Shown here piece by piece: positions 51,922 to 61,657 of a stretch of DNA of 64,000 nucleotides. Where the stretch lies: assembly GCA_964019425.1 (NCBI GenBank), contig OZ025841.1:434001-498000 (forward strand), read 5' to 3'. Positions within the stretch are counted from its first letter, which is position 1. Each line of letters begins with the position of its first letter. Below the pieces are notes generated by a model. That model ran no database searches. It was not told the origin of the DNA and worked only from the letters and a program-made list of their open reading frames with translations. Source of the DNA: Flectonema sp. DT1601 (Eukaryota; Euglenozoa; Diplonemea; Diplonemida; Diplonemidae). The translations under genes were made by a program, and so were the position numbers.

Positions 51922-52728
51922 TTATGAGCGTAGAACGGTGCGGCATGCCCACCATTTTAAAAACTCATTAAAATCCATCGAATCGCCGTGACATAGTTTA
52001 GTCACAACAGATTCTTCAAAGGTTAGCTTGTGTCCCAGCAATGCAGCTATTTTCGGAACATCCTTTTCAACAGCAAGCAGCTCCCTTCCCTCAACCGCAA
52101 GCAGTTGCGTATACATCACAGCCAACGACCGTTTTTCTTTGTCACCAAATAAGTTTTTATGATATTTTTTTATTTTTTGTTTTTCAGATTCTTCCAACCG
52201 ACGAGACTGTTCATGTGCTTTCAAAACTTTAACATCGTAAAGAGTTTTTTCAAGATTTTCAACCGAGCATTGAAGTTGTGTCGACTGTTTGTCTCGTACT
52301 CTTCGTGAAAGTTGTTCTTCAAAGGGAGTAAATCTGAATAAAGATGAAACACGAAGACCAACTGAACGAAGTTGAAGCTGCGCGTCAACTGCTGCTCCGA
52401 ATAAACCGCTTGCTCTGGCTGCAGTAAGCCACTCAAGTAGTTCTACAAAAGTGGTCTGACCATCAAAGTCTTCATCTTCTTCCTCGAGGTCATGTTCGAT
52501 ATCCTGCAGGACAATATTTATAAATTCTCTATCACTGTTTCCGAATACGTCAATAACTAAAGACCCTAATTCCTCTCTCTCTAATACTCCTGTTAATTCT
52601 CTATCATGTTGTAGAAAGTGATACCATAACAATTCACCAATCCAATCTAATTCATCTCTCACGCTCTCAGATAACATAATCGCTCTTTCACGAAGTTGTT
52701 TTACCATGTAGCTCTCCGAAGACGGCAT
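51922..52728 (-). CDS. EF-hand-like helical protein
   Basis: 268 residues. The N-terminal half has two EF-hand-like helix-loop-helix pairs: HDRELTGVLEREELGSLV near 41-58 and EEEDEDFDGQTTFVELLEW near 83-101; the second loop has good acidic spacing with Gly. A third, CHGDSMDFNEFLKWW, lies near the C-terminus. Between them is a charged coiled-coil-like stretch (RRLEESEKQKIKKYHKNLFG). Calcium binding is plausible for the second loop. No membrane segment. No closer family was recognised. Confidence 0.65.
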   Translation of the reverse strand: MPSSESYMVKQLRERAIMLSESVRDELDWIGELLWYHFLQHDRELTGVLEREELGSLVIDVFGNSDREFINIVLQDIEHDLEEEDEDFDGQTTFVELLEWLTAARASGLFGAAVDAQLQLRSVGLRVSSLFRFTPFEEQLSRRVRDKQSTQLQCSVENLEKTLYDVKVLKAHEQSRRLEESEKQKIKKYHKNLFGDKEKRSLAVMYTQLLAVEGRELLAVEKDVPKIAALLGHKLTFEESVVTKLCHGDSMDFNEFLKWWACRTVLRS

Positions 52729-53717
52729 TTTATTTTTTTTTATTTTTTTCCCCCCAAGTGTAAATAGGTTCTGTTAATAGAAATAATTACAGTTGTCATA
52801 TGGAACAAAAAAAAAAAAAAAAAAGGGGGGGAAATAGATAGCCTCGGTCATCACAAAGAATAGTACTTTGATATGAATCAGGAAAACAGTTTAAAAAGAA
52901 ATGAGAATAAAATATAAAAAAAAAAGAAGGGAGGATCAGCGTTGCTTGTAACGTGGAGAATCCGCGCGTGTTGAGACTAAAAATAGAATTGAGTAGCGAT
53001 CGTGTGCTTGCAGCCAAAACATTTTTTTTTCTATCTCTGACGACGCGTTTTGTCGAGAGCACAACTTTTTTAAAAAAAACCATTCAGATTAACCTTATAT
53101 TTCGTTGAACGCAGACAAAATCCTGTCGCACGGGGAAATAAATCATGACCATAAGAAATAATCGGTTTTCAATCTGAATAGTTTCTTCTCCGACTACGTC
53201 GGTACAAAAAAAAAAGAAAAAAAATGTGAAAAAACATGACTCGGAAAATTTTAAAAAAAAATCCCGGCACGTATTTTCACCACAACCTGTAGACTCTAGT
53301 CCAGCACCAAAAACATGACCAGCGCCGCAGAATAATTTTCGTTAGAATAATCTCCGAGAATACTGTCAGCGCAAAGACACCAGTGCGGAATGAAGAGAAC
53401 TAACAGCTTTTATATAGGTGTAAAAAGGAAAAACAAAAAATAAAAAACTACCCCACTAGCTAAGACGTAGTTGGGTTTCCACCGGAGAGAGAACACCATA
53501 AGCAGATTCACATATCATACTTCAAGGTCGACTACTAACGTACGCACAACCTACAAGAGAGTAAAAGAGAAGGCGCAGCAATACCACTGCGACCCCTCCT
53601 CTCCTTATCAGATTATATGCAGACGTTTTTTTTTTGGGGGAAAACGTGAATAAAAAGATAATACTAAAAATACATGGAAAGAAAACACGAGAGGGATAAA
53701 GTTGACTACCTATACTC
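52729..53717. other. 3' flank of first DUF6748-like gene
   Basis: Noncoding. The part from about 52848 is repeated from about 55116 as the left arm of a ~2.16-kb tandem duplication. A segment at about 53098-53225 with the poly-A-ended repeat S2 is present only in this copy. Confidence 0.6.
53150..53225 (+). repeat. Short poly-A-ended repeat S2, copy b
   Basis: AATCTGAATAGTTTCTTCTC, CGACTACGTCGGTAC and an A-rich end, like 36905-36985. Absent from the otherwise matching duplicate near 55.35 kb, which supports an insertion. Confidence 0.5.
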
Positions 53718-54560
53718 TCAAGGAGCAAAGGTGATACACTTCCCTGGTCCGTTTGGAGCGCCAGGTGGTGGACAAGTTGTGACACAGGTGGTGGTCATGG
53801 AGCTGGTAATTTCACCAGTGACCGGGTCAACGAACGGAGCACCACCAACAATCAAGTGCTCCAACTCCGGGAAGATGCATCCAAAGGCAGTACGGCAAGC
53901 ATCCTTGTGCCATGAGTATCCCGCAGGACACTTAGTCGATTGGTAGATTTGATTAACAACAAGTTCCTTTCCCTTTCCAGCTGGTCCTGTTGTTCTTCTG
54001 TGTGTGCCGGACATGATAACAACTTCACCAGCTGCTATTTGGTTTTGTGCCCATGCGACCATCGCTGGGTTTTCAGTAGTCAGGTCACCGTAGTCAACAG
54101 ATGAGATATCCTTAGTCTTTTTCTTATTAAGAATGTATTCAGTTAAAGAGAAACAAGGAAAAGTAATGCATCGAATACCATTATCCTTTACACCAACAAA
54201 CCGACCTGTTCCAGAAGCGGTGGTCGCAGAGTTGTAGTGAGAGTCGAGAACAAAGTGACCAAGAGCACCAAAGTTCTCATAATCCTTGGATGAGAAGTCA
54301 CCCTTTACGAATCTCTCTTGATTAACGACTGGAAACTCTGATGGGTAATCTCCCTCGATCTCAGCTACGTAACAGGTTGCAGACTTGGTACCATCAGCGC
54401 ATTTCATCTTACGCTTGTTGACTCTCTGAACCCACCATCCACCACAGAGTGGATGAATACATTTACGAAAGTCCTGAGTCATTAAATAGTATCCACGTTG
54501 ATCAAAAGTAGCTGGAGTCACACTGGCACAGACCATCGATGATAATAAAGTAATCGACAT
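53718..54560 (-). CDS. Secreted cysteine-rich protein, DUF6748-like, copy 1
   Basis: 280 residues. N-terminal hydrophobic stretch ITLLSSMVCASV is a probable signal peptide. The body has RKCIHPLCGGWWVQRVN (about 32-48), MKCADGTKSATCYVAEI, DNGIRCITFPCFSLTEYILN in the middle, and a Cys-rich end (KCPAGYSWHKDACRTAFGC, CVTTCPP). The CxxPxCGGxWVxxVN and GIRCITxPC blocks recall the DUF6748 family, mainly known from bacteria; this is from memory. Function is unknown; an extracellular, disulfide-bonded protein is likely. First of a tandem pair. Confidence 0.75.
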   Translation of the reverse strand: MSITLLSSMVCASVTPATFDQRGYYLMTQDFRKCIHPLCGGWWVQRVNKRKMKCADGTKSATCYVAEIEGDYPSEFPVVNQERFVKGDFSSKDYENFGALGHFVLDSHYNSATTASGTGRFVGVKDNGIRCITFPCFSLTEYILNKKKTKDISSVDYGDLTTENPAMVAWAQNQIAAGEVVIMSGTHRRTTGPAGKGKELVVNQIYQSTKCPAGYSWHKDACRTAFGCIFPELEHLIVGGAPFVDPVTGEITSSMTTTCVTTCPPPGAPNGPGKCITFAP

Positions 54561-55879
54561 GTTTAGTTTTTTTTATAATAACGTTACTGAGAGATGATTA
54601 GGTAATTATATCTTCACAACGGAGAACACTTCACATACTAAACAGGAGGCATCAATTCGTCAGAGACATTAAGACTCGCTGGGAGGGAGAATAAGGCAAA
54701 CACAGACAGTTGAGAAAAAAGTATAAATACGTGAGAGAATATTGGCCAAGTAACTCACAGAATTCCTGAGAATCATTGGAACGAGATGAATTAAGAAAAA
54801 GTAATTTCCTCCGACAGATGTCATTCGAGAGACTTCTCACTCGAGCGTCTCTCGACAACTAATATGGATGGTGGTCTTAATGTGACCCGATGAATTAAAG
54901 CTCTGGAATATTATTCTTATCTTGCTCATAATTTCCCCTTAACCTGTAGAAAATAATAAGGAGGATTACTACAATTCACCAAATCAATCTAATTCACCTC
55001 AATCGCTCATTCAATTCTTCATTTCTAAAACGACATTGTTTTGGTTTTTGCTTTTTTTAAAAGAAAAATCTTGCTTGGCGACCAAAAGAAAAACGAGAAA
55101 ACAGAAGTCTTAGACTTCACAAAGAATAGTACTTTGATATGAATCAGGAAACAGTTTAAAAAGAAATGAGAATAAAATAAATAAAAAAAAAGAGGAGGAA
55201 GTCAATGTTGCTTGTGACGTTCAACATAGGAGAATCCTCGCGTCGTGCTGAGCTATAAAAAAAAAAAGCAATCTGCGATCGGGTTTTTTTTCTATCTCCG
55301 ACGACGCGTTTTGTTGAGAGCACAATTTTTTTAAAAAGAAAACAAGTGAAAAAAACATGACTCGGAAAATTTTAAAAAAAATCCCGGCACGGATTTTCAC
55401 CATAGCCTGTAGACTCTAGTCCAGCACCAAAAACATGACCAGCGCCGCAGAATAATTTTCGTTAGAATAATCTCCGAGAATACTGTCAGCGCAAAGACAC
55501 AAGTGCGGAATGAAGAGAACTAACAGCTTTTATATAGGTGTAAAAAGGAAAAACAAAAAATAAAAAACTACCCCACTAGCTAAGACGTAGTTGGGTTTTC
55601 ACCAGAGAGAGAACTCCCCCCACCTCACCATAAGCAGATTCACATATCGTACTTCAAGGTCGACTACTAACGTACGCACAACCTACAAGAGAGTAAAAGA
55701 GAAGGCGCAGCAATACCACTGCGACCCCTCCTCTCCTTATCAGGTTATATGCAGACGTTCTGGGGGCAATTTGATGGGGTGAAAAACGTGAATAAAAAAT
55801 ATTAAAAAAATTTTCAAAAAAAAATTAATACGAGGAAAGAAAACGGCTAAAATTTGAATAAAGTTGACTACTTAAACTC
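54561..55879. other. Region between the DUF6748-like pair
   Basis: No gene recognised. About 54600-55115 is unique; from about 55116 the sequence matches the flank of the first copy, including a TATATAGGTGTAAAAAGGAA block and a CCCCACTAGCTAAGACGTAG block seen at both places. The matching parts lie 3' of each gene. Confidence 0.6.
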
Positions 55880-56722
55880 TCAAGGAGCAAAGGTGACACA
55901 CTTCCCTGGTCCATCGGGAATAGAAGTTGGTGGACAAGTTGTGACGCAGACAGTGGTCATGGAGCTGGTAATTTCACCAGTGACCGGGTCGAAGAACGGA
56001 GCACCACCAACAATCAAGTGCTCCAACTCCGGGAAGATGCATCCAAAGGCAGTACGGCAAGCATCCTTGTGCCATGAGTATCCCGCAGGACACTTAGTCG
56101 ATTGGTAGATTTGATTAACAACAAGTTCCTTTCCCTTTCCAGCTGGTCCTGTTGTTCTTCTGTGTGTGCCAGACATGATAACAACTTCACCAGCTGCTAT
56201 TTGGTTTTGTGCCCATGCGACCATCGCTGGGTTTTCAGTAGTCAGGTCACCGTAGTCAACAGATGAGATATCCTTAGTCTTTTTCTTATTAAGAATGTAT
56301 TCAGTTAAAGAGAAACAAGGAAAAGTAATGCATCGAATACCATTATCCTTTACACCAACAAACCGACCTGTTCCAGAAGCGGTGGTCGCAGAGTTGTAGT
56401 GAGAGTCGAGAACAAAGTGACCAAGAGCACCAAAGTTCTCATAATCCTTGGATGAGAAGTCACCCTTTACGAATCTCTCTTGATTAACGACTGGAAACTC
56501 TGGTGGGTAATCTCCCTCGATCTCAGCTACGTAACAGGTTGCAGACTTGGTACCATCAGCGCATTTCATCTTACGCTTGTTGACTCTCTGAACCCACCAT
56601 CCACCACAGAGTGGATGAATACATTTACGAAAGTCCTGAGTCATTAAATAGTATCCACGTTGATCAAAAGTAGCTGGAGTCACACTGGCACAGACCATCG
56701 ATGATAATAAAGTAATCGACAT
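55880..56722 (-). CDS. Secreted cysteine-rich protein, DUF6748-like, copy 2
   Basis: 280 residues, almost identical to copy 1. The visible differences are few: GDYPPEF instead of GDYPSEF, PFFDP instead of PFVDP, and the last stretch VCVTTCPPTSIPDGPGKCVT. All cysteines of copy 1 appear to be kept. The DNA match extends beyond the gene on both sides, so this is a recent segmental tandem duplication with a 2162-bp offset. Confidence 0.75.
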   Translation of the reverse strand: MSITLLSSMVCASVTPATFDQRGYYLMTQDFRKCIHPLCGGWWVQRVNKRKMKCADGTKSATCYVAEIEGDYPPEFPVVNQERFVKGDFSSKDYENFGALGHFVLDSHYNSATTASGTGRFVGVKDNGIRCITFPCFSLTEYILNKKKTKDISSVDYGDLTTENPAMVAWAQNQIAAGEVVIMSGTHRRTTGPAGKGKELVVNQIYQSTKCPAGYSWHKDACRTAFGCIFPELEHLIVGGAPFFDPVTGEITSSMTTVCVTTCPPTSIPDGPGKCVTFAP

Positions 56723-57177
56723 GTTGAGTTTTTTTTATAATAACGTTACTGAGAGATGATTAGGTAATTATATCTTCACAACGGGGAACACTTTCTTGTC
56801 TCACACATTTTAATCACAAACATATAAATATATTCTCTGGATAAGATGAATGTGGTATTTATGTGTTGTGTACTTCACCTGTAGAAAAACAACAATAAAA
56901 CCTTCCTCACAACAAGATATGAATATCGCAATGATCTGGTTGATACACTTGCGTGTAAATATTAAGAATGTCAAAGCGAAAGAAATATTTTAACCAATCA
57001 CATCAATAGTTCACATCGTAGTGACCTCGACAAACTGAAGCTACGAGAGGAGAGACACCAAGATAACCCTTATGCTCGATGTCATACCCTGCTTTCAGAT
57101 ACAGTTCGACCATACCTCATTCTGTAGCGTGATGGCTGTCATCACATCAACAGTTCACAACTTAACAGGAGAATCGT
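56723..57177. other. Intergenic region with ankyrin-gene fragment
   Basis: AT-rich DNA; the first ~65 bp match the 5' flank of the first DUF6748-like gene. A 94-bp piece of the next gene is found at 57014-57107. Confidence 0.6.
57014..57107 (-). pseudogene. Fragment of the neighbouring ankyrin gene
   Basis: 94 bp nearly identical (one clear mismatch) to 57459-57552, the part of the ankyrin gene that encodes AGYDIEHKGYLGVSPLVASV and neighbours. It lies 70 bp past the stop codon of that gene, without the rest of a reading frame. It may be the remains of a tandem paralog or a partial duplication. Confidence 0.7.
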
Positions 57178-57867
57178 TTAAAGTAACTTATGAATTGGAT
57201 AAGAACCCCTATTATTTGATATGTTTGGGTTAGCACCATTCTCAATTAGTATTTTAACAAGTGAAAGATTCCCAACCGTAACCATTAACGATAATGGGGT
57301 GTCTCCATTTCCGTTTTGTAAATTAACATCAGCTCCGCTTTCAATGAGATCGGATGCTAAGACTACATCATTTTCATATAATAAATTATGAAGTGAGGTG
57401 TTGTTATTCCGACCTGTTGAATTTAGATTCGCACCGAATTTTATAAGCAAATGAGAAACATCGTAGTGACCTCGACAAACTGAAGCTACGAGAGGAGAGA
57501 CACCAAGATAACCCTTATGCTCGATGTCATACCCTGCTTTCAGATACAATTCTACTGTTTTAGTGTTGCCATCTGTTACATTGCTGTAGAATCCTTCTAT
57601 TGATTTATCGTCAATTTTTGATAAATAAATCGATTTTTCAGACTCAACAACGCTCAATTCACTATCAGAGCACAGACCATATGAACAAATGGGATTCTCT
57701 TCTTTTAATATTTCATTTTGAAATGTGATGTCAAACATAGATATCATCATGTTGGATGCTGAACTTATCATATTCTTCACTTCCTCAACTGATGTAAATT
57801 GCCCGATTTCAACCGTCGTATTAAAATCAATGCTACCGATACCAGCGATGGAAATACTCAACGTCAT
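57178..57867 (-). CDS. Ubiquitin-like plus ankyrin-repeat protein
   Basis: 229 residues. Residues 1-75 (MTLSISIAGIGSIDFNTTVE...VEEVKNMI...) look like a ubiquitin-like beta-grasp: a short beta pair, a helix beginning at SVEEVKNMI, and FDITFQNEIL. Ankyrin repeats follow from about 95: GNTKTVELYLKAGYDI, GVSPLVASVCRGHYDVSHLL, NTSLHNLLYENDVVLASDLI, GDTPLSLMVTVGNLSLVKIL, and a truncated last repeat. Probably a protein-binding adaptor. A run of about 26 A ends five bases before the ATG. The gene ends abruptly at GSYPIHKLL in the fifth repeat, so it may be 3'-shortened. Confidence 0.8.
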   Translation of the reverse strand: MTLSISIAGIGSIDFNTTVEIGQFTSVEEVKNMISSASNMMISMFDITFQNEILKEENPICSYGLCSDSELSVVESEKSIYLSKIDDKSIEGFYSNVTDGNTKTVELYLKAGYDIEHKGYLGVSPLVASVCRGHYDVSHLLIKFGANLNSTGRNNNTSLHNLLYENDVVLASDLIESGADVNLQNGNGDTPLSLMVTVGNLSLVKILIENGANPNISNNRGSYPIHKLL

Positions 57868-57870
57868 TCG

Positions 57871-57903
<33 letters not shown>

Positions 57904-58347
57904 CCTCTCTTTAAAAAAAAAAAAAAAAGATTAACTCTCAGAGCAACAATCTCACAAATAGATAATTACTGCTAGGTAATCAAAGGCAAGAATGGAAGGG
58001 AAAAAAAAAAAAAAAAAAGTTGCTTTCAGCAAAAAAAAAAAACACACGAATTTATGTGTGTGTAGAGAGAGATGGAGAGAGGGAATTGGATGCATTTTTA
58101 ATTATACGATTTTTGTTTGTAATAAAAAAAAAAAAAAAGTAAGAAAGAATAAAATAGAAGTAGATAACGAATATCGTACTTAACAAAAATCAACGTAGTC
58201 AGAGCATTTGGGTATTTAAAAAAAAAAAAAAAAAATGCTCAATATACGACCAGTAATTATATAAACAAAAGGAATATGAGAGGTTAGGGATGGGGAGGTT
58301 ATTGTTTTATTGCACAGAAATATTACTTTTTTTTTTTTTCACTTTTG
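57868..58347. other. Intergenic homopolymer region
   Basis: T and A tracts throughout (for example 57873-57903, 57913-57929, 58002-58018); nothing else recognised. Confidence 0.6.
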
Positions 58348-59328
58348 CTATGCGAAAATATCTGCCACTACTTTTACTACCGAGCCGTCGTGTTTTTGTA
58401 GGAGTTCGATGACTTCATTATTAACCTGCAGTCCCATTCTTTCAATCACGATAATCTGGTGGGAGTATTTGTCTCTCATTCTTCTATCTTCAGCTGCTGC
58501 CATCATTGTGGCTCCCTTACTGGCTGCTTCTATAGCGAGGTGTTTGATGTGACCGACAGTTCTTGCGTACTCCTCTGCTTCAGCCTCTCTGGTCAGTCTC
58601 ATTGTCTCCTCTGCATCTTGCTCAGCGAGAATAACGTCCGCGGTGGCTTTCTTAGCATCTTCTTTCAACTGCCTGCGAGGTTCTCTCCGCTTGCGGTTAC
58701 TTTCCATTTCTCCCTTGCGAATGGCTTGTTTCTTCTCACGTTCTATTTTACGAGAAGCGCGAATGGCTTCTCGAGCGATTTTCTTTTCCTTCCACTTGGC
58801 TTCCCTGAGTTTTTGTTTTTCTTCCTTTGCAGGTTTTTGATCTTGTCCAGCAGTCAAGTCTGCTGCCTCTCCAGGCTGCTTCATCCCAGCAATAAGGATG
58901 GAATTAATAACTTCACTAAGACCTTTGAACTGTTGAGGTCGTTGTGGTAAGACGTCGTCTAATTCGATGCTGGACTGTTCCATAATTTGATCAGATTGCT
59001 GTGTTGGCTGCGACTCAAGTGTCTCGGGTATTTCAGGTACGTTGGTGTTCAATACATGCTCTTCACGAGACTTTACTTTCTTCACTTCCAGTCTAAGTGG
59101 ACCTGACGCAGTGGCTTTCCAAATTCTGATACACTCGTTCCATTCAATATTACTTTCCATTAATATCATATCACCCTCGTCATCTAAATATTTTAATTCA
59201 AAGTTTCCCTTCACCCATTCCTTAACTCTATCAGATAGAACTTGTAATGATGGTTTATATAACGTCACTCTCCTCATGCATTCAATTTCACCCTTTCTTG
59301 TGATGGTGATCTTCAATGGAATATCCAT
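58348..59328 (-). CDS. PB1-UBA protein with long coiled coil
   Basis: 326 residues. Residues 1-87 form a PB1 domain: basic cluster near the start, then the OPCA-type acidic motif YLDDEGDMILMESNIEWNEC. Residues ~160-260 are a long charged helix (EEKQKLREAKWKEKKIAREA...) likely to form a coiled coil. The last ~40 residues (IIVIERMGLQVNNEVIELLQ ... DIFA) look like a UBA domain. PB1 plus UBA is the scaffold of p62/NBR1-type autophagy receptors, but the ZZ finger is missing and no clear LIR was identified. The PB1 end is identical to that of the gene at 61658-62620. Confidence 0.8.
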   Translation of the reverse strand: MDIPLKITITRKGEIECMRRVTLYKPSLQVLSDRVKEWVKGNFELKYLDDEGDMILMESNIEWNECIRIWKATASGPLRLEVKKVKSREEHVLNTNVPEIPETLESQPTQQSDQIMEQSSIELDDVLPQRPQQFKGLSEVINSILIAGMKQPGEAADLTAGQDQKPAKEEKQKLREAKWKEKKIAREAIRASRKIEREKKQAIRKGEMESNRKRREPRRQLKEDAKKATADVILAEQDAEETMRLTREAEAEEYARTVGHIKHLAIEAASKGATMMAAAEDRRMRDKYSHQIIVIERMGLQVNNEVIELLQKHDGSVVKVVADIFA

Positions 59329-59416
59329 AGTTTTGTTTTTGTGTAGTAAAATTCTTGTGAGACGGGGTTAAAAGGAAAACAATTATCAACAAAGAAATCA
59401 TAACACATCCCTCAAG

Positions 59417-59550
59417 TTCGATTCCCTGTGACAAGGATATCACGAGGGTAATTCTTGCGAGATGAGTGAAAGGAATTTATCCTAAGATTCGATTCCCCGT
59501 GACAAGGATATCACGAGGGTAATTCTTGTTAGATGGGTGAAAGGAACTTA
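59417..59550. repeat. 71-bp tandem repeat, two units
   Basis: Units begin TTCGATTCCC at 59417 and 59488 and continue GTGACAAGGATATCACGAGG and GTAATTCTTG. A partial related unit (AATTCTTGTGAGACGGGG) lies closer to the gene at about 59350. GTGA and TCAC flank GATATC, giving a small inverted repeat per unit. The position upstream of the PB1-UBA gene could be regulatory. Confidence 0.75.
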
Positions 59551-60204
59551 CACATCACAGATAATTTCCGCGAAGAATGAATGCCAATAAAAACACCACG
59601 ACGACTAAGTCGTGTATGTACAAAAAGAAGAAAAGAGTTTCAAAAATTGAAATGGTTCGCTATTAATTCTGTCGTACTAAATACGAAATTAGGAATAGAT
59701 TTACGGAATCTTCACTCATTCATTTTAGGCAAACCCGCACAGAAACACAAGTGTTCCCATGACGGCTTTAAGTCCCAATAAACTCACCGTGAAGTATACA
59801 CAAAAAAGGAAAAAGAGAGAGAAATAAGTTAAGAAATAAGCTGCGAGAGGAATAACAGAATACAATTCCCCTATTTCATCATCTGAGAGTCAGCCTCGGC
59901 TCAGAGTAAGTCGCCGGCTCAGGTTCAGAGAGGGGGGGAGAACCGCATTTGAAGGTTAGAATTATTTAAAGGAAGGAAACGATGGGAGGGGGGGAAATTT
60001 TTATATTCTTATAATCGATAACGTTTATATCACTGGCTCCACGTAAAAGTGATAATTTTCTTAATTAAATTCCATCTATATATTGTTTTCGTCAGCCAGA
60101 AGAACATCACAAGTGACAACAATTGCGCGAAAAAAAAAAAAAAAAGAATTGGCTTTAACTTCAACTATACAGAAAATAATGATATAACAACTGTGATTTT
60201 TTGT

Positions 60205-60304
60205 TTGTGCACGAAACCGTGAACCGACTTAAACTGATAAAGCCAAAGGAGGTTTACGTGTGCTGCCAACATTCTTTTTGTTTCTTACAATACTTGTTAA
60301 ATGC
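60205..60304. repeat. Dispersed repeat R1, copy c
   Basis: Third R1 copy (CACGAAACCGTGAACCGACT, GGAGGTTTACGTGTGCTGCC, TTACAATACTTGTTAAA). R2 follows 52 bp later. Confidence 0.65.
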
Positions 60305-60355
60305 AAAAAAAAAAGTAGGCATTTGGTCAGAATTCAATTAGGAAACGGTTGGGGA

Positions 60356-60425
60356 GGTAATTTGATACTACACATTAAATGGTGAGTATACTTGAAACTC
60401 GCTACAACAAGAATAGGGGACTTGG
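60356..60425. repeat. Dispersed repeat R2, copy c (diverged)
   Basis: GGTAATTTGATACTACACAT ... ACTTGAAACTCGCTACAACA ... AGAATAGGG matches R2 with scattered changes; its end differs. Confidence 0.55.
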
Positions 60426-60550
60426 ATAAATAAATCAAGGGGTTAACACGCAACAAATTAGACTGGATTCTGTCCACACAAAATCCACACAAAATCGCAT
60501 GCTTTAAATAAAATACCAGAGAAAGAAATGCTGTCAAGTCAAATTGACCC

Positions 60551-60595
60551 GGGGACCACACAATAGGTTGAGCATCCCATGCCGTGCAGGTCGTT
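60551..60595. repeat. Dispersed repeat R6, copy a
   Basis: GGGGACCACACAATAGGTTG AGCATCCCAT, matched at 61158-61203 with a few changes. GGTTGAGCATCCC is loosely like a Pol III B box. Confidence 0.5.
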
Positions 60596-60982
60596 CCAGC
60601 TTGAAAACATTTACGCATTAAGGGAAACCAATGAAATTATCTGGGTAGGTAGTAACGGGGTGAGAAAAGAAAAATAACGTGACAAGAATACGCTGGTTCG
60701 TAGCTCACTACCAGTAAAGCCCATCCCATAAACTCAGTTATGGTTGGTTTGACGCAAAAGCAGGGAGAGGGAAATTTGATACGATACGAAAAGATTTATC
60801 TGAGAGAGGGAGAGGCAAATAATTAAGTTACTACACATGGTCTGATTCAATCACAAAACTGTGCCACAATACTTCAGTTAGCGACTTACTAGGTGTGTTC
60901 GAAAGAGTCTGTGCGTTAGGCATCTCAATCATATTTTGGGAACAGATAAATATAAATAAATGGTTAGACGAATAAGAAAAGG

Positions 60983-61047
60983 GAATGAAACTTCGACAGT
61001 AACAAAAAATTAATATCAAAGCACTTCGACTGAAGAAAATATATTGT
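60983..61047. repeat. Dispersed repeat R5, copy b
   Basis: AATTAATATCAAAGCACTTC followed by GACTGAAGAAAATATATTGTAG; partner of 8474-8565. Confidence 0.45.
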
Positions 61048-61157
61048 AGTTGTTAATCAAAGAAAAGGTATGTTTAGAAAAAAAATAAAACATAAAAAAG
61101 GGAAAATTACATTTTTTTTTTTATCTTATCGACCAGAAGACGTTGTCGAATCTGGTA

Positions 61158-61203
61158 ATTCGGGGACCACGTACTATCAGGTTGAGCATCCCATACCCGG
61201 TAG
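61158..61203. repeat. Dispersed repeat R6, copy b
   Basis: GGGGACCACGTACTATCAGG TTGAGCATCCCAT; partner of 60551-60595, 600 bp away. Confidence 0.5.
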
Positions 61204-61277
61204 TCTGTTCTCGACATTTAAACAACGTTAGAAGAAAAAAACAGTTCTTATTATGAAATGAATAAGAAAGGGAGGCA

Positions 61278-61345
61278 AACTGTTCGATTTTTGTATGTAA
61301 AATACGAATGCATTGTATCATAAACAACATAACAATAATTTAACA
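61278..61345. repeat. Dispersed repeat R4, copy b
   Basis: Partner of 8257-8324, about 53 kb apart, with only a few substitutions in 68 bp. Confidence 0.75.
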
Positions 61346-61657
61346 ATTAATTCATAGATAACAGTTGACTAAAGGTAATGTTAGTGTAGGTATACACTCT
61401 GCGATTGACGTAAATACTTTAAGAAAGGGGGGGGGTGCATCATTTTACGATCAAAAAAAACAGGATTTTCTCCTGCCTGAGCAAGGTTGCACAATATGTT
61501 ATTTTTGCTCGATTTTTTTTTTTTTTTTTTTTTTTTTTTGGAATCGGGGAGAAGTGTGAGGCACAGAAATGTACTTTTAAACAAAGATAGCTCCGCTAAA
61601 ATGAGATTAACGTAACTCTTTACAAGAGTATTTTTTTTTTTAAGTTGAGAGAAAAAT

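Larger units (their letters stand above)
59329..61657. other. Repeat-bearing intergenic region
   Basis: No gene recognised in 2.3 kb. Holds the PB1-gene 5' flank shared with 62.6 kb, a 71-bp tandem repeat (59417-59550), dispersed repeats R1, R2, R4, R5 and R6, and homopolymers. Confidence 0.65.

Noticed and set aside
59417-59430. TTCGATTCCC as a tRNA B box
   Set aside because: Repeated as part of a 71-bp tandem unit; no acceptor stem or A box can be folded around it.
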